The notes beneath the pieces are model-generated. The model searched no databases and was not told the DNA's origin. It worked only from the letters and a program-made list of their open reading frames with translations. The position numbers and the translations under genes are program-made. This document shows positions 44,802 to 52,855 of a stretch of DNA of 64,000 bases, piece after piece. How positions within the stretch are numbered: position 1 is the first letter of the stretch; every line of letters begins with the position of its first letter. The stretch is from JAGQKC01 sp965223675 (GTDB lineage: Bacteria > Nitrospirota > Nitrospiria > Nitrospirales > UBA8639). The stretch lies in assembly GCA_965223675.1 (NCBI GenBank), contig OZ245013.1, positions 4,278,001 through 4,342,000 on the forward strand, in the 5' to 3' direction.

Positions 44802-45719
44802 ATGGATGGCCGATTTAAGTTTGTGTTTCTTATCGCGGTTCTAGCATTTACGAGTTTTCCGTTGATCGGAATTTTAAAAGGTACACGGACTCCTCCACTT
44901 GATCCTGATGAGCAAAACGTAGGATCTCAACAGGTTGAAGAATCTGTAAAGCTGAATCCAGAAGCGGAGGATACTATTATCGAAGATCAGATGGTTAAGA
45001 TTCCTGCAGGGGAGTTTGTCCGTGGAACGAATAGTGGAGGCTTGAACGAACAACCAGAAAACACTTTCCATCTTGATGCCTATTGGATTGATAAGTTTGA
45101 AGTGACGAATCATCAGTATATGCAATTCGTTGAAGAGACTGGTCATCGTAAACCTGGACCTCCTTCACGCTATGCACGGAATATGGTCAATCTTCGAGGA
45201 AACAATCAACCAGTCACCTATGTGTCATGGGCTGATGCCCAAGCGTATTGCGAATGGAAAGGGAAGCGACTCCCAACGGAATCCGAGTGGGAAAAAGCAA
45301 TGCGAGGTGCTACTGGTTGGAAGTGGCCATGGGGCGACAAGCTCGAGAAGAACTTCGCGAACCTTGGCGGAGCTCAGGATGGATTCGAATTTACGGCGCC
45401 AGTGGGATCATTTCCTCAAGATCAAAGTATGTACGGAGTGTTTGATGGCACAGGAAACTTGATGGAGTGGGTTGACAACTGGTATGTCGAGCGACTTTAC
45501 TTAAATGCGTCAGAGTCAGATGGTTTGCGTCGTGCGCAAACCTATAAGACGTTGCGTGGTGGAGGGTATACGAGTCGAGGCGTTGATCTTCGAATTACGA
45601 GTCGAATGTTTATGGTGCCAGATTTTCGTGATGAAACAATTGGTTTTCGATGTGCGAGTTCAGAGGGAGATGCAATGGATAAAGCTAGTACAAAGACATC
45701 AACAATCACTATTTCTTAA
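44802..45719 (+). CDS. Membrane-anchored SUMF1/FGE-fold protein (copy 2)
   Basis: 305 residues, paralogue of the preceding gene with the same layout: N-terminal helix (5-24), then VKIPAGEFVRGTNSGGLNEQPE, VTYVSWADAQAYCEWKGKRLPTESEWEKAMRG, WPWGDKLEKNFANLGG, FDGTGNLMEWVDNWY and TLRGGGYTSRGVDLRI...TIGFRCASS. It also lacks the catalytic Cys pair. Tandem duplication with clear divergence. The 3' end overlaps a small minus-strand gene by three bases. Probably a periplasmic accessory to the flanking oxidases, by context only. Confidence 0.85.
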   Translation: MDGRFKFVFLIAVLAFTSFPLIGILKGTRTPPLDPDEQNVGSQQVEESVKLNPEAEDTIIEDQMVKIPAGEFVRGTNSGGLNEQPENTFHLDAYWIDKFEVTNHQYMQFVEETGHRKPGPPSRYARNMVNLRGNNQPVTYVSWADAQAYCEWKGKRLPTESEWEKAMRGATGWKWPWGDKLEKNFANLGGAQDGFEFTAPVGSFPQDQSMYGVFDGTGNLMEWVDNWYVERLYLNASESDGLRRAQTYKTLRGGGYTSRGVDLRITSRMFMVPDFRDETIGFRCASSEGDAMDKASTKTSTITIS

Positions 45720-45820
45720 AGAAAATCAAAATAGTAAAGGATCAGAAAGACAGCGAGGATAATATTGACAACCATTCCGGCCAAAACTATAATATCGAAC
45801 ACTTTCGCATTGGTACGCAT
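45716..45820 (-). CDS. 34-residue single-helix membrane protein
   Basis: Small frame starting MRTNAKVFDI and ending YYFDFL, with one hydrophobic helix (about 9-30). A strong GAAGGAAGG ribosome-binding site lies 6 bases before the ATG at 45820. About 35 bases further upstream there is a TTGACA (45884-45879) with an 18-base spacer to TATTCA. Initiation signals of this quality make a chance frame unlikely. Convergent with the SUMF1 copy-2 gene and divergent from the next small genes. It may be a small oxidase subunit of the CydX type, by analogy only. Confidence 0.65.
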   Translation of the reverse strand: MRTNAKVFDIIVLAGMVVNIILAVFLILYYFDFL

Positions 45821-45854
45821 GAGACCTTCCTTCACAAAGAAAAATAATAGAAAT

Positions 45855-45884
45855 TGAATAGCATGCTATTCTTTGAGCTGTCAA
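45855..45884 (-). promoter_or_regulatory. Candidate promoter of the 34-residue membrane protein
   Basis: On the minus strand TTGACA (45884-45879), 18-base spacer, TATTCA (45860-45855). The -35 is perfect and the -10 weak. Confidence 0.4.
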
Positions 45885-45926
45885 GGAAAATAGTCTAGGT
45901 AAAATCATTTAGCAATAGGTGGGAAC

Positions 45927-46040
45927 ATGGCAAGAACTGATTCACTAGAAACTAAGATTGGAAAAGCAATTTTTTACATTACTTGCGCCGTAAGTTTTTG
46001 GTTCTTTTATTGGTTCGCCGGCATTCAATGTCCCTGCTGA
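45927..46040 (+). CDS. 37-residue single-helix membrane protein (a)
   Basis: ATG at 45927, stop TGA at 46038-46040. Sequence begins MARTDSLETKIGKAIFYI, has a helix of about 20 residues rich in Phe and Trp (CAVSFWFFYWFAG) and ends IQCPC with a C-x-C pair. An AGGTGGG ribosome-binding site is present. Located between the SUMF1 genes and bd-like oxidase copy 2. Small single-helix subunits are common in bd and cbb3 oxidases; homology to them was not tested. Confidence 0.6.
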   Translation: MARTDSLETKIGKAIFYITCAVSFWFFYWFAGIQCPC

Positions 46041-46109
46041 AAATACCCTGATGTGGATGAGGCGTTCTCAATGAATAAAGAGATAAAAAGATATTGAGGG
46101 GAGGGTGAC

Positions 46110-46223
46110 ATGCAAATTGTTTATGTGGCGATTTCATTAGTAATCTGCTTTTTGTATTTTCAATTTTTAGATTGGGCTTTAATGGACGCACAAGGGCTGG
46201 ATTATTTTTACATGTTTAGGTAA
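46110..46223 (+). CDS. 37-residue single-helix membrane protein (b)
   Basis: ATG at 46110, stop TAA at 46221-46223, preceded by a strong GAGGGGAGGG ribosome-binding site. One helix (about 4-21: VYVAISLVICFLYFQFL) is followed by a short acidic and aromatic tail. It immediately precedes bd-like oxidase copy 2 (111 bases) on the same strand, consistent with a small oxidase subunit. Confidence 0.65.
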   Translation: MQIVYVAISLVICFLYFQFLDWALMDAQGLDYFYMFR

Positions 46224-46333
46224 GAGATGATTTTAACTAATGTGTTTATATGTCGGCAGAGTGGGTAAATCGGTGATTGAAGAAATAAATGGATACATTT
46301 AAAGATTTGTTCAAATTTCAAAGGAGGTTGGTC

Positions 46334-48328
46334 ATGGGTCACCTGTTTGGTCGAATGACCCGTAACGGTAAAAAGGTGATGGCCGGTACGGCCTTGTTTG
46401 CCATGGTGGGATTGTTAGTGCTTCCCATCTTCATGGCGCTTCCTGCATTAGCTGGCGGCGGCGGCGGTGGTGGTGCAGGGAAGCCTCCTGCGGAAGTCTT
46501 GGAGGCGCGTGCGGCAGCTGAGGCGGCCGGTGAAGGTGGAGAGGCTGCGGAAGAGGAAAAGGTAGAAATGGGTCGTGATGTCTATTACAAGACGGAAGGT
46601 CCAGCTATTGGTATGCCGGCACCAAAAACTGAGGATACCGAGGAGTTCTATCCTCGATATAACTTTGAAAGCCGCGTACTTCTTTGGGTGGCAAACCAAC
46701 AGCATCTCTATTATGGAAGCTTCGTGCTTGCTGTTCCAATTTTTTGCATGTGTATTGAGTTTGCAGGTTTGGTCAGCAAGGATAAGGCCATGGCTGCGAA
46801 ATATGATAAGCTAGCCTACGATTTCATAAAGATTAGCTTAACAGCTTACTCGCTGACGGCTATTCTCGGTGGTATTCTGATCTTCACCTTCCTGACTCTG
46901 TATCCTGCCTTCTTCTCGTATCTCTCTAGTATCTTCCGTCCTGTGATGCATATATATGCACTGCTTTTTGTGGCAGAAAGTGCCACCTTGTATATCTACT
47001 ATTACGGATGGAATCAGATGAAAGAAGGTCTCTTGAAATGGGTTCACGTCAGTATGAGCGTGATCCTCAATGTGATTGGAACCGTGCTCATGTTCCTCGC
47101 GAACTCATGGATTGCCTTCATGATGTCACCTGCTGGTGTTGATGAGCAGGGGCGTTACCTTGGAAACATTTGGCATGTTCTCCATACAGCTTTATGGAAT
47201 CCTTTGAACGTTCATAGAATTCTTGGGAATATGGCATTTGGTGGTGGTGTGGTGGCCGCCTATGCAGCATATAGATTTTTGTCAGCTAAAACCGATGAAG
47301 ATCGGGCTCATTACGATTGGATGGGATATATCGCCATGAGTCTTGGCGTGGCGTTCCTGATACCGTTACCGTTTGCTGGTTATTGGTTGATGCGTGAGGT
47401 ATATGCGTATCGGCAGCAGATGGGGATTACGCTTATGGGTGGATTGCTGGCGTGGTTGTTTATCATTCAAGCCACCATGATTGGTATCCTCTTCCTCACG
47501 ACAAATTACTATCTCTGGCAAGCGCTAGGGAGAATGACGGGAGGTGAGCGGTTCCAACGCTATATTAAGTACCTCGTGTTTATCCTTGTGGTTGGGTTGC
47601 TTGTGTTTATCACTCCCCATACCATCGTGATGACGCCTGCAGAATTGAAGGCGATGGGTGGACAGCAACATCCTGTGCTTGGGAATTATGGAGTGATGTC
47701 TGCAAAAAATGGTGGCATTAATGCCATCATTATGACAACTATTCTTAGCTTCATCTGGTACCAGCGTGGAAATAAAATACCTACGGTAAGCTGGTCAAAA
47801 TTTGGCAATATCTTCATGGGGTGTTTCTTTCTAATTGCTCAGCTAAATAATATTTGGCTGGCCTGTTATGGATATTTCATTCCTGCAAATGTGCGCATCG
47901 GTCTTTCGGTGCCTCAGGTGGCGGGAACTCTCTCCTGTCTATTCTTGATGACTCCATTGAATCTTGCGATGTTAAAGGGGGCTAAAGAACTTGGCCCAAT
48001 TAAGTGGGGTCAAATTCAGCCAAGATCTCAATATGCATTAATCATGTTAGCCACCGCCTTTACGTGGATGATGGGGTTGATGGGGTATATCCGATCATCA
48101 GTTCGGCTGTTCTGGCACGTTAATGAGGTGATGCGTGATAACTCGCCTTGGGCGTATACGCATACGATTGGTTTTGCCGCGAATGTTATATCGTTCAATG
48201 TACTGTTCTTCTGGATCACGATTATGTTCGTCTTCTGGCTTGGGGCATTGGGAATGAAGGCAGCACCGGTACCAGCTAAAGAGCCAGTGCCCGGTACTCC
48301 GGCCCCTCAACCTGCAGCTGGGAGCTAG
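46334..48328 (+). CDS. Cytochrome bd-like oxidase subunit (copy 2)
   Basis: About 664 residues from the ATG at 46334, which has a perfect AGGAGG (46322-46327) upstream; an in-frame ATG at 46289 lacks such a site. Export or first helix at about 15-40, then a Gly/Ala/Glu-rich linker not found in copy 1, then YYKTEGPAIGMPAP. Helix landmarks match copy 1: NQQHLYYGSFVLAVPIF, KWVHVSMSVILNVIG, LANSWIAFMMSPAGVD, WNPLNVHRILGNMAFGGG, plus TPHTIVMTPAELKAMGGQQHP in the second half. The tail is Pro/Ala-rich. Divergent bd-type oxidase as reported from Nitrospira; no CydB neighbour. Two cytochrome c genes follow, suggesting cytochrome c rather than quinol as electron donor, by context. Confidence 0.8.
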   Translation: MGHLFGRMTRNGKKVMAGTALFAMVGLLVLPIFMALPALAGGGGGGGAGKPPAEVLEARAAAEAAGEGGEAAEEEKVEMGRDVYYKTEGPAIGMPAPKTEDTEEFYPRYNFESRVLLWVANQQHLYYGSFVLAVPIFCMCIEFAGLVSKDKAMAAKYDKLAYDFIKISLTAYSLTAILGGILIFTFLTLYPAFFSYLSSIFRPVMHIYALLFVAESATLYIYYYGWNQMKEGLLKWVHVSMSVILNVIGTVLMFLANSWIAFMMSPAGVDEQGRYLGNIWHVLHTALWNPLNVHRILGNMAFGGGVVAAYAAYRFLSAKTDEDRAHYDWMGYIAMSLGVAFLIPLPFAGYWLMREVYAYRQQMGITLMGGLLAWLFIIQATMIGILFLTTNYYLWQALGRMTGGERFQRYIKYLVFILVVGLLVFITPHTIVMTPAELKAMGGQQHPVLGNYGVMSAKNGGINAIIMTTILSFIWYQRGNKIPTVSWSKFGNIFMGCFFLIAQLNNIWLACYGYFIPANVRIGLSVPQVAGTLSCLFLMTPLNLAMLKGAKELGPIKWGQIQPRSQYALIMLATAFTWMMGLMGYIRSSVRLFWHVNEVMRDNSPWAYTHTIGFAANVISFNVLFFWITIMFVFWLGALGMKAAPVPAKEPVPGTPAPQPAAGS

Positions 48329-48355
48329 GTCGATTAACTTCAACTGAATCCATTC

Positions 48356-48384
48356 GCTGCCCAAGGAGACTTTCCTTGGGCAGC
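48356..48384 (+). other. Perfect 12-bp intercistronic hairpin
   Basis: GCTGCCCAAGGA (48356-48367) pairs with 48373-48384 across a 5-base loop, between bd-like oxidase copy 2 and the cytochrome c gene. No T-run follows, so it is more likely an mRNA-stability or processing element than an intrinsic terminator. Confidence 0.6.
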
Positions 48385-48406
48385 ATCCTGATGGAGGGTA
48401 ACTAAG

Positions 48407-49723
48407 GTGTTAGAACTTATTGGTGCTGGAATCTCATTGGGGTGGCCTATTTTGGCCTTTCTTGTTTGCTTGATTATATACTTTCAAGCATCGATTTCCG
48501 ATCCTGTCAAAAAGAAAAGTGCAACATTTAAGGGTATCATTGGGATATTTTGTGCCCTCGCAGCCTGTATGGCCATAGCAAATTATACAAAAAACTTTAA
48601 CGCCAACCCTGGGGTATTACCTGTTTCGTTAGTACTCATAACGGCGACAACATTCGTGATGAGCTTGTATTTTACGAACATTGGTGCCCTCATGAAGATT
48701 GGCGGATTTATGTTTTTTGTGGCCGCGGCATTATCTGGTTACGGTAATTGGCTTCCACAAGTCGAAGGTGGTTTTCCGCCTCCTGTCGTCAAGCTAGACT
48801 TTCAAAGTATGTCCTCTCAGCAATTAGGGGACGAGGGAGAAAAGATCATATTTGGTGGATTGGGGCAAAGCAAAGTTCAAGGCGCAATTGGAAAAGGCCA
48901 ATGTCCTCTTTGTCATGGATTTCAAAAAGGTTTTTTAAGTGAGAGAGCCCCCAACTTATTTGATATACCTGCAAGAGCGAAAACACGCCTAGAAGAACCG
49001 AACTACCACATGAATGACCCTGCTTCTCGGCCTTCCGTTCAAAAAGAAGCTTTTGAGGGTTCCGGCACAGCAACTAACGCTCAGGAGTACATCGCTGAGT
49101 CCCATGCATGTCCAAATTGTTATGTGGTACCTGGATTTGGTGTTAAGGGATCTAACGATACAGAAAGCCCAATGCCCAAAATTCATAAGCCACCGATTTC
49201 GCTTTCTATGGGAGAACTTGCGGCCGTAGATACGTGGATGTATGTGCGTGAAGGACAAGAGGCTCCCACATACGAAGAAATTATAGCGTCGTATGAAAAA
49301 TTTATCCCTGAAGCTGATCGAATCACTGAAACTGCTGATGAGGAAGAAGGCGGCGCGGCTGCAGGTGGGGTCATTGCTACAGGTGATGAACCAGTGAATG
49401 AGATATTTACCAAGGCTGCTTGTATTGCCTGCCATACAATTCCCGGTATTGAAGGGGCCACTGGAAAAGTCGGCCCTGAGTTGATTGAAGGGAGCAATGC
49501 GCCAAAGCGGATTAAAGATGCCGGTTATAAAGGAAATGCTAAGTCAGTTAGGGAATACATTACTGAGTCAATTCTCAGCCCTAGCGCGTATGTTGTGAAA
49601 GATTACCCTGACAATCAAATGCCGAAAGATTTTGGTAAAAAACTAAGCGCAGGAGCTGTCAATAAAGTTGTTGATTATCTATCTCAATTGAAAGAGGGGC
49701 AAGAACCACCACCAGTTGAATAA
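48407..49723 (+). CDS. Membrane-anchored cytochrome c with two tandem haem domains
   Basis: 438 residues; GTG start after a GGAGGG site. Four N-terminal helices (about 8-27, 41-60, 70-88, 93-112) anchor two class-I cytochrome c domains. Haem sites are C166-P-L-C169-H170 and C339-I-A-C342-H343. Each domain then has an EYI-[AT]-ES...YVV stretch followed by a Met-Pro (SPMPKI and NQMPKDF), the likely sixth ligand, showing internal duplication. C235-P-N-C238-Y aligns with this second stretch, not with a haem site. Follows the bd-like oxidase closely, so it may deliver electrons to it. Confidence 0.85.
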   Translation: MLELIGAGISLGWPILAFLVCLIIYFQASISDPVKKKSATFKGIIGIFCALAACMAIANYTKNFNANPGVLPVSLVLITATTFVMSLYFTNIGALMKIGGFMFFVAAALSGYGNWLPQVEGGFPPPVVKLDFQSMSSQQLGDEGEKIIFGGLGQSKVQGAIGKGQCPLCHGFQKGFLSERAPNLFDIPARAKTRLEEPNYHMNDPASRPSVQKEAFEGSGTATNAQEYIAESHACPNCYVVPGFGVKGSNDTESPMPKIHKPPISLSMGELAAVDTWMYVREGQEAPTYEEIIASYEKFIPEADRITETADEEEGGAAAGGVIATGDEPVNEIFTKAACIACHTIPGIEGATGKVGPELIEGSNAPKRIKDAGYKGNAKSVREYITESILSPSAYVVKDYPDNQMPKDFGKKLSAGAVNKVVDYLSQLKEGQEPPPVE

Positions 49724-49771
49724 TGAAATTGGTATTGGGACCCTCACTTTTAATCTAAGGAGTAAAGAGGA

Positions 49772-50737
49772 ATGACGTGGCTAAAACTGGTAGAAGGCTA
49801 CATGCCGATGCAGATGATCAGCGAGCTGGCCATTTGCATCCTGATCATGGCGGGGATCAACTTCACGCTGAAGAAGGCGGGGATTGGGATCCCGAAGTTC
49901 TGGGCGGGCATTGGCGTCTGGATCTTCATTCAGCTGTATCTGAAGTACCGAATCTATCCGCCGATTCCCTTTAGTGTGCGGGCCATCTATGGGACGGTCT
50001 CGGCGTGCGGGATCTTCATGTGGGTGTCCGGGTCGCAAGCCGAGTGGGAAGACTTTAAGCGGCCGATCATGAATGTGTTGGATGGGAAGACCGGGTTTCA
50101 TAAGCTGATTCGCATGGCGGTGTTGATCGTGCTCCCGTTCCTGCTGGCGGGCTACGCGTATACCTCCTTCCTGCCGAGCTTTGAAGAGCCGATTGAGTTG
50201 CGCACGGTGCATCCGGCGCCCCCGGCGACGACGAAAGTGCATGGGAAGACGTTTGTGCTGCAAACGGCGCAGAATCCCTATCGGGTCAATCCGGAGGGCA
50301 AGTACGATCAAAAATATTCCGACGCCCATATCGTGGTGCAGGACATGGGGCGGTTGATGAAGGACTTTAACAGCAAGGAAGACAACCCGTGGAGCCCGGA
50401 GGCGGAAGGGTATATCAAGTATGTGCGGGAAGGAGGCGAGATCTTCTTTCAAAATTGTCACTTCTGTCACGGAGACAACCTGAATGGGCGCGGGTTGTGG
50501 GCGTATGCGTTTAACCCGATCCCGGCGAACTTCACGGATGCGGGCACAATCGCGCAGTTACAAGAGACGTTTGTGTTCTGGCGAGTCTCGCAGGGCGGCA
50601 TTGGGTTGCCCCCAGAAGGGTTCCCGTGGGCCTCGGTGATGCCACCGTGGAAGGAACACTTGACGACGAATGAAATATGGAAAGTGGTGATGTTTGAATA
50701 CTGGCACACGGGCTATTATCCCCGGACGTGGGACTAG
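49772..50737 (+). CDS. Membrane-anchored monohaem cytochrome c
   Basis: 321 residues. Four N-terminal helices (about 12-30, 42-62, 70-86, 110-130) and a periplasmic cytochrome c domain with C229-H-F-C232-H233 and a Met ligand candidate in SVMPPWKE near residue 290. AAGGAG precedes the ATG. From about codon 10 onward base composition jumps well above that of upstream genes, with many G- and C-ending codons. Similar membrane cytochromes accompany NXR-type and bd-like clusters in Nitrospira; here it precedes the NxrC-like gene and is likely a partner in electron transfer. Confidence 0.82.
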   Translation: MTWLKLVEGYMPMQMISELAICILIMAGINFTLKKAGIGIPKFWAGIGVWIFIQLYLKYRIYPPIPFSVRAIYGTVSACGIFMWVSGSQAEWEDFKRPIMNVLDGKTGFHKLIRMAVLIVLPFLLAGYAYTSFLPSFEEPIELRTVHPAPPATTKVHGKTFVLQTAQNPYRVNPEGKYDQKYSDAHIVVQDMGRLMKDFNSKEDNPWSPEAEGYIKYVREGGEIFFQNCHFCHGDNLNGRGLWAYAFNPIPANFTDAGTIAQLQETFVFWRVSQGGIGLPPEGFPWASVMPPWKEHLTTNEIWKVVMFEYWHTGYYPRTWD

Positions 50738-50868
50738 TGTGAGGCCGTGAAAACCGGGTCACATCATTTCGTCATCACACGAGGAACGAAGGGGTCAACT
50801 ACATAAGGCATCAAGGCATATGACAGGAGCACGGTGTCCCATTTGAAACACGAGGGAGGACCGTGGCC

Positions 50869-52755
50869 ATGAGCATGACACAACCAACAAACAGCCATCA
50901 TAACCAGACGAGGACACTAATGGAGAACGGACAAGAGCAGAGGACGAAGAAGGCACGCCGTGGCCTGTGGGTGCTGCTGAGTGCGGGCGCACTGTTATGG
51001 GGCTTTTCAGGCGTGGCCTGGGGCCAAGATGAGATTCCTGAGGGCTTTGTCTCGCAGAGCTTGCCGGCGCAACACTCGGCCGAAGAAATCGAAGCGGGTA
51101 AACGGGTGTACTATACGAAATGTGTGTGGTGCCATGGGGTCGACGGGGCGGGCGATGGGCCGGGGGCCGATCGGCTGTGGCCGCGGCCACGGAACTTCAA
51201 TGCCGGGACGTTTAAGATTCGCCATACGGCGAGTGGGGAACTCCCGTTGATTGATGTGGACTTAATGCAGACGGTGCTCCATGGGCTCCCGGGTTCGGCG
51301 ATGCCCTCCTGGGAAGGCATCCTCACGAAGAAACAACGGCAGAATGTCCTAGCCTTTGTGACCGAAGAATTGGTGAAAGACCGGGACTGGCAGGATGACG
51401 AGTTTGAAACGTTGACGGTGCTTGAGCTGGATAAACTGGCCGCGGCGGCCACGCCTCCGTCAGCCGAATCAATCAAACGGGGCTCGGAGCTGGTGGTGGA
51501 GAAGAAGTGTATCGAATGCCATGGCTTGGAAGGGCGGGGCGATGGCAATGCGTTTAACTTGAAAGATGACTGGGGGTTTCCGATTCAACCGGCCGACTGG
51601 CATAAGTGCTGGAACTTCCGGGGGAGTCGGCAAGATCCGTATAACGTGAAGAATATCTTCCGGACCTTCTCGACGGGGGTGAACGGGACGCCGATGCCCT
51701 CGTTTGCCGACAGTACGTCGGTGGAGGATCGGTGGCATCTGGCGAATTACGTGAATGCGCTGTGTGAGCGGGAGACGGAAATCAACGTCGATGGGGGGAA
51801 GGTGACCGAGGAGATTGCCCAAGAGCTCTCGACGGGCAAAGCCCTCCAAGTCGACATCTTGACGGATAAGCCGAAAGCCAACTTTGTGGTGCCGTCGAAG
51901 TTCTTCGAAGGGGAGCTCCCGACAGATGAGTTGGATGAACGATGGAAGACCGTCCCCCGGCGGTGGATTGCGTTAGGGGGGCAGATTACGCATAAGCCGC
52001 GGAACTTTGTGAACCGGATTGATGATGCGTGGGTGCAATCGGCCTACAACGAGACGCACATACAGTTCCTCTTTCAATGGGATGACCGGACGAAGAGTGT
52101 GGCCGAAGAGGAATTGGAGTGGGACCCAACGGAAGTGAACTTAGAAGACTATGGGGTGGAGGAACAACCGCCGGGGGGGTCGAAGTTTGAGGATGACCCG
52201 GAGCATCCGGAGTCGATCGCGGCCCGGCAGAATCAGTACACCGTCTACAACGACGGGATTGCCTTTGAATTTCCGATCGCCTGGCAAGAGCTGCCGTTCC
52301 CGCGGAAGCCGCGGTATCTGTGGGGGGATGAGAAGTTTGCCATGGATATCACGAAATGGACGGCAGATGGCACCTTGGCGGCCTATGAAGGGACGGGCTG
52401 GGATCAGGACTTCAATGAGCGGGATATGACGGAAGACCTGAAGCTGGTGAAGGCAGAGTGGAAGGATGGGCGGTGGACGGTGCTCATCCAACGGCCGATC
52501 AAGCGGGACTATGAAGAAGATGCGTACTTAGAAGCGGGCAAATATGTGCCGATGGTGTTCTTTGCGTGGGATGGGCACAACGGGGATGCAGGGCGGAAGA
52601 TGGCAGTCTCGGCGTTCTATTACTTGGTGATGGAGCCGCCGATCCCGCAGGAAGCGTATATCTACCCGGTGCTGATGGGCTTAGGGTTGGTGGGGGTAGA
52701 AGGCTGGGTACTCGCCCGTCGCCGCAACCGCCGGGAAGGCAAGCTGGAGACGTAA
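50869..52755 (+). CDS. NxrC-like haem protein: dihaem cytochrome c fused to ethylbenzene-dehydrogenase-like domain
   Basis: About 628 residues. ATG at 50869 has GGGAGGA at proper spacing; GTG 50863 and ATG 50911 are alternatives (numbers here count from the GTG). Signal peptide ends near VAWGQ (about residue 53). Two c-type haem sites follow: C87-V-W-C90-H91 and C216-I-E-C219-H220, each with a later Met-Pro ligand (SAMPSW, TPMPSF). From about 345 comes an EB_dh-type haem-b domain, as in the gamma subunits of nitrite oxidoreductase-like molybdoenzymes. One C-terminal helix (about 600-618) and a basic tail anchor it. GC-rich, with Arg mostly CGG and Gly often GGG. No alpha or beta subunit gene is in the window. 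Confidence 0.82.
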   Translation: MSMTQPTNSHHNQTRTLMENGQEQRTKKARRGLWVLLSAGALLWGFSGVAWGQDEIPEGFVSQSLPAQHSAEEIEAGKRVYYTKCVWCHGVDGAGDGPGADRLWPRPRNFNAGTFKIRHTASGELPLIDVDLMQTVLHGLPGSAMPSWEGILTKKQRQNVLAFVTEELVKDRDWQDDEFETLTVLELDKLAAAATPPSAESIKRGSELVVEKKCIECHGLEGRGDGNAFNLKDDWGFPIQPADWHKCWNFRGSRQDPYNVKNIFRTFSTGVNGTPMPSFADSTSVEDRWHLANYVNALCERETEINVDGGKVTEEIAQELSTGKALQVDILTDKPKANFVVPSKFFEGELPTDELDERWKTVPRRWIALGGQITHKPRNFVNRIDDAWVQSAYNETHIQFLFQWDDRTKSVAEEELEWDPTEVNLEDYGVEEQPPGGSKFEDDPEHPESIAARQNQYTVYNDGIAFEFPIAWQELPFPRKPRYLWGDEKFAMDITKWTADGTLAAYEGTGWDQDFNERDMTEDLKLVKAEWKDGRWTVLIQRPIKRDYEEDAYLEAGKYVPMVFFAWDGHNGDAGRKMAVSAFYYLVMEPPIPQEAYIYPVLMGLGLVGVEGWVLARRRNRREGKLET

Positions 52756-52805
52756 CAACGCTACGGGCCTCCTCACACTCAAAGGGAGGAAGCCATCAAC
52801 AACCC

Positions 52806-52838
52806 AAGGGGGTGGGGCCAAACCCACCCCCTTTTTTT
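52806..52838 (+). terminator. Rho-independent terminator after the NxrC-like gene
   Basis: 11-base stem (AAGGGGGTGGG with 52823-52833), 6-base loop, run of seven T. Ends 18 bases before the mobA start. Confidence 0.92.
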
Positions 52839-52855
52839 ATGGGAAGGCAGAACAG

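Noticed and set aside
43789..45719. Calling the SUMF1 genes active formylglycine-generating enzymes
   Set aside because: No cysteine pair is present in the C-terminal segment before GFRCA where FGE has its catalytic residues.
46289..46333. Upstream ATG at 46289 as start of bd-like oxidase copy 2
   Set aside because: The ATG at 46334 has a perfect AGGAGG six bases upstream and starts a normal signal segment; the upstream ATG has none.
49109..49123. CPNCY in the tandem cytochrome c as a third, degenerate haem site
   Set aside because: It aligns with SPSAY in the second domain (both follow EYI-x-ES and precede VV), so it belongs to the region before the Met ligand, not to a haem-binding CxxCH.
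49781..50470. 229-codon minus-strand frame inside the membrane cytochrome c gene
   Set aside because: Antisense shadow created by high GC; the plus-strand frame has the haem motif and helices, and the product is Arg/His-rich without motif.
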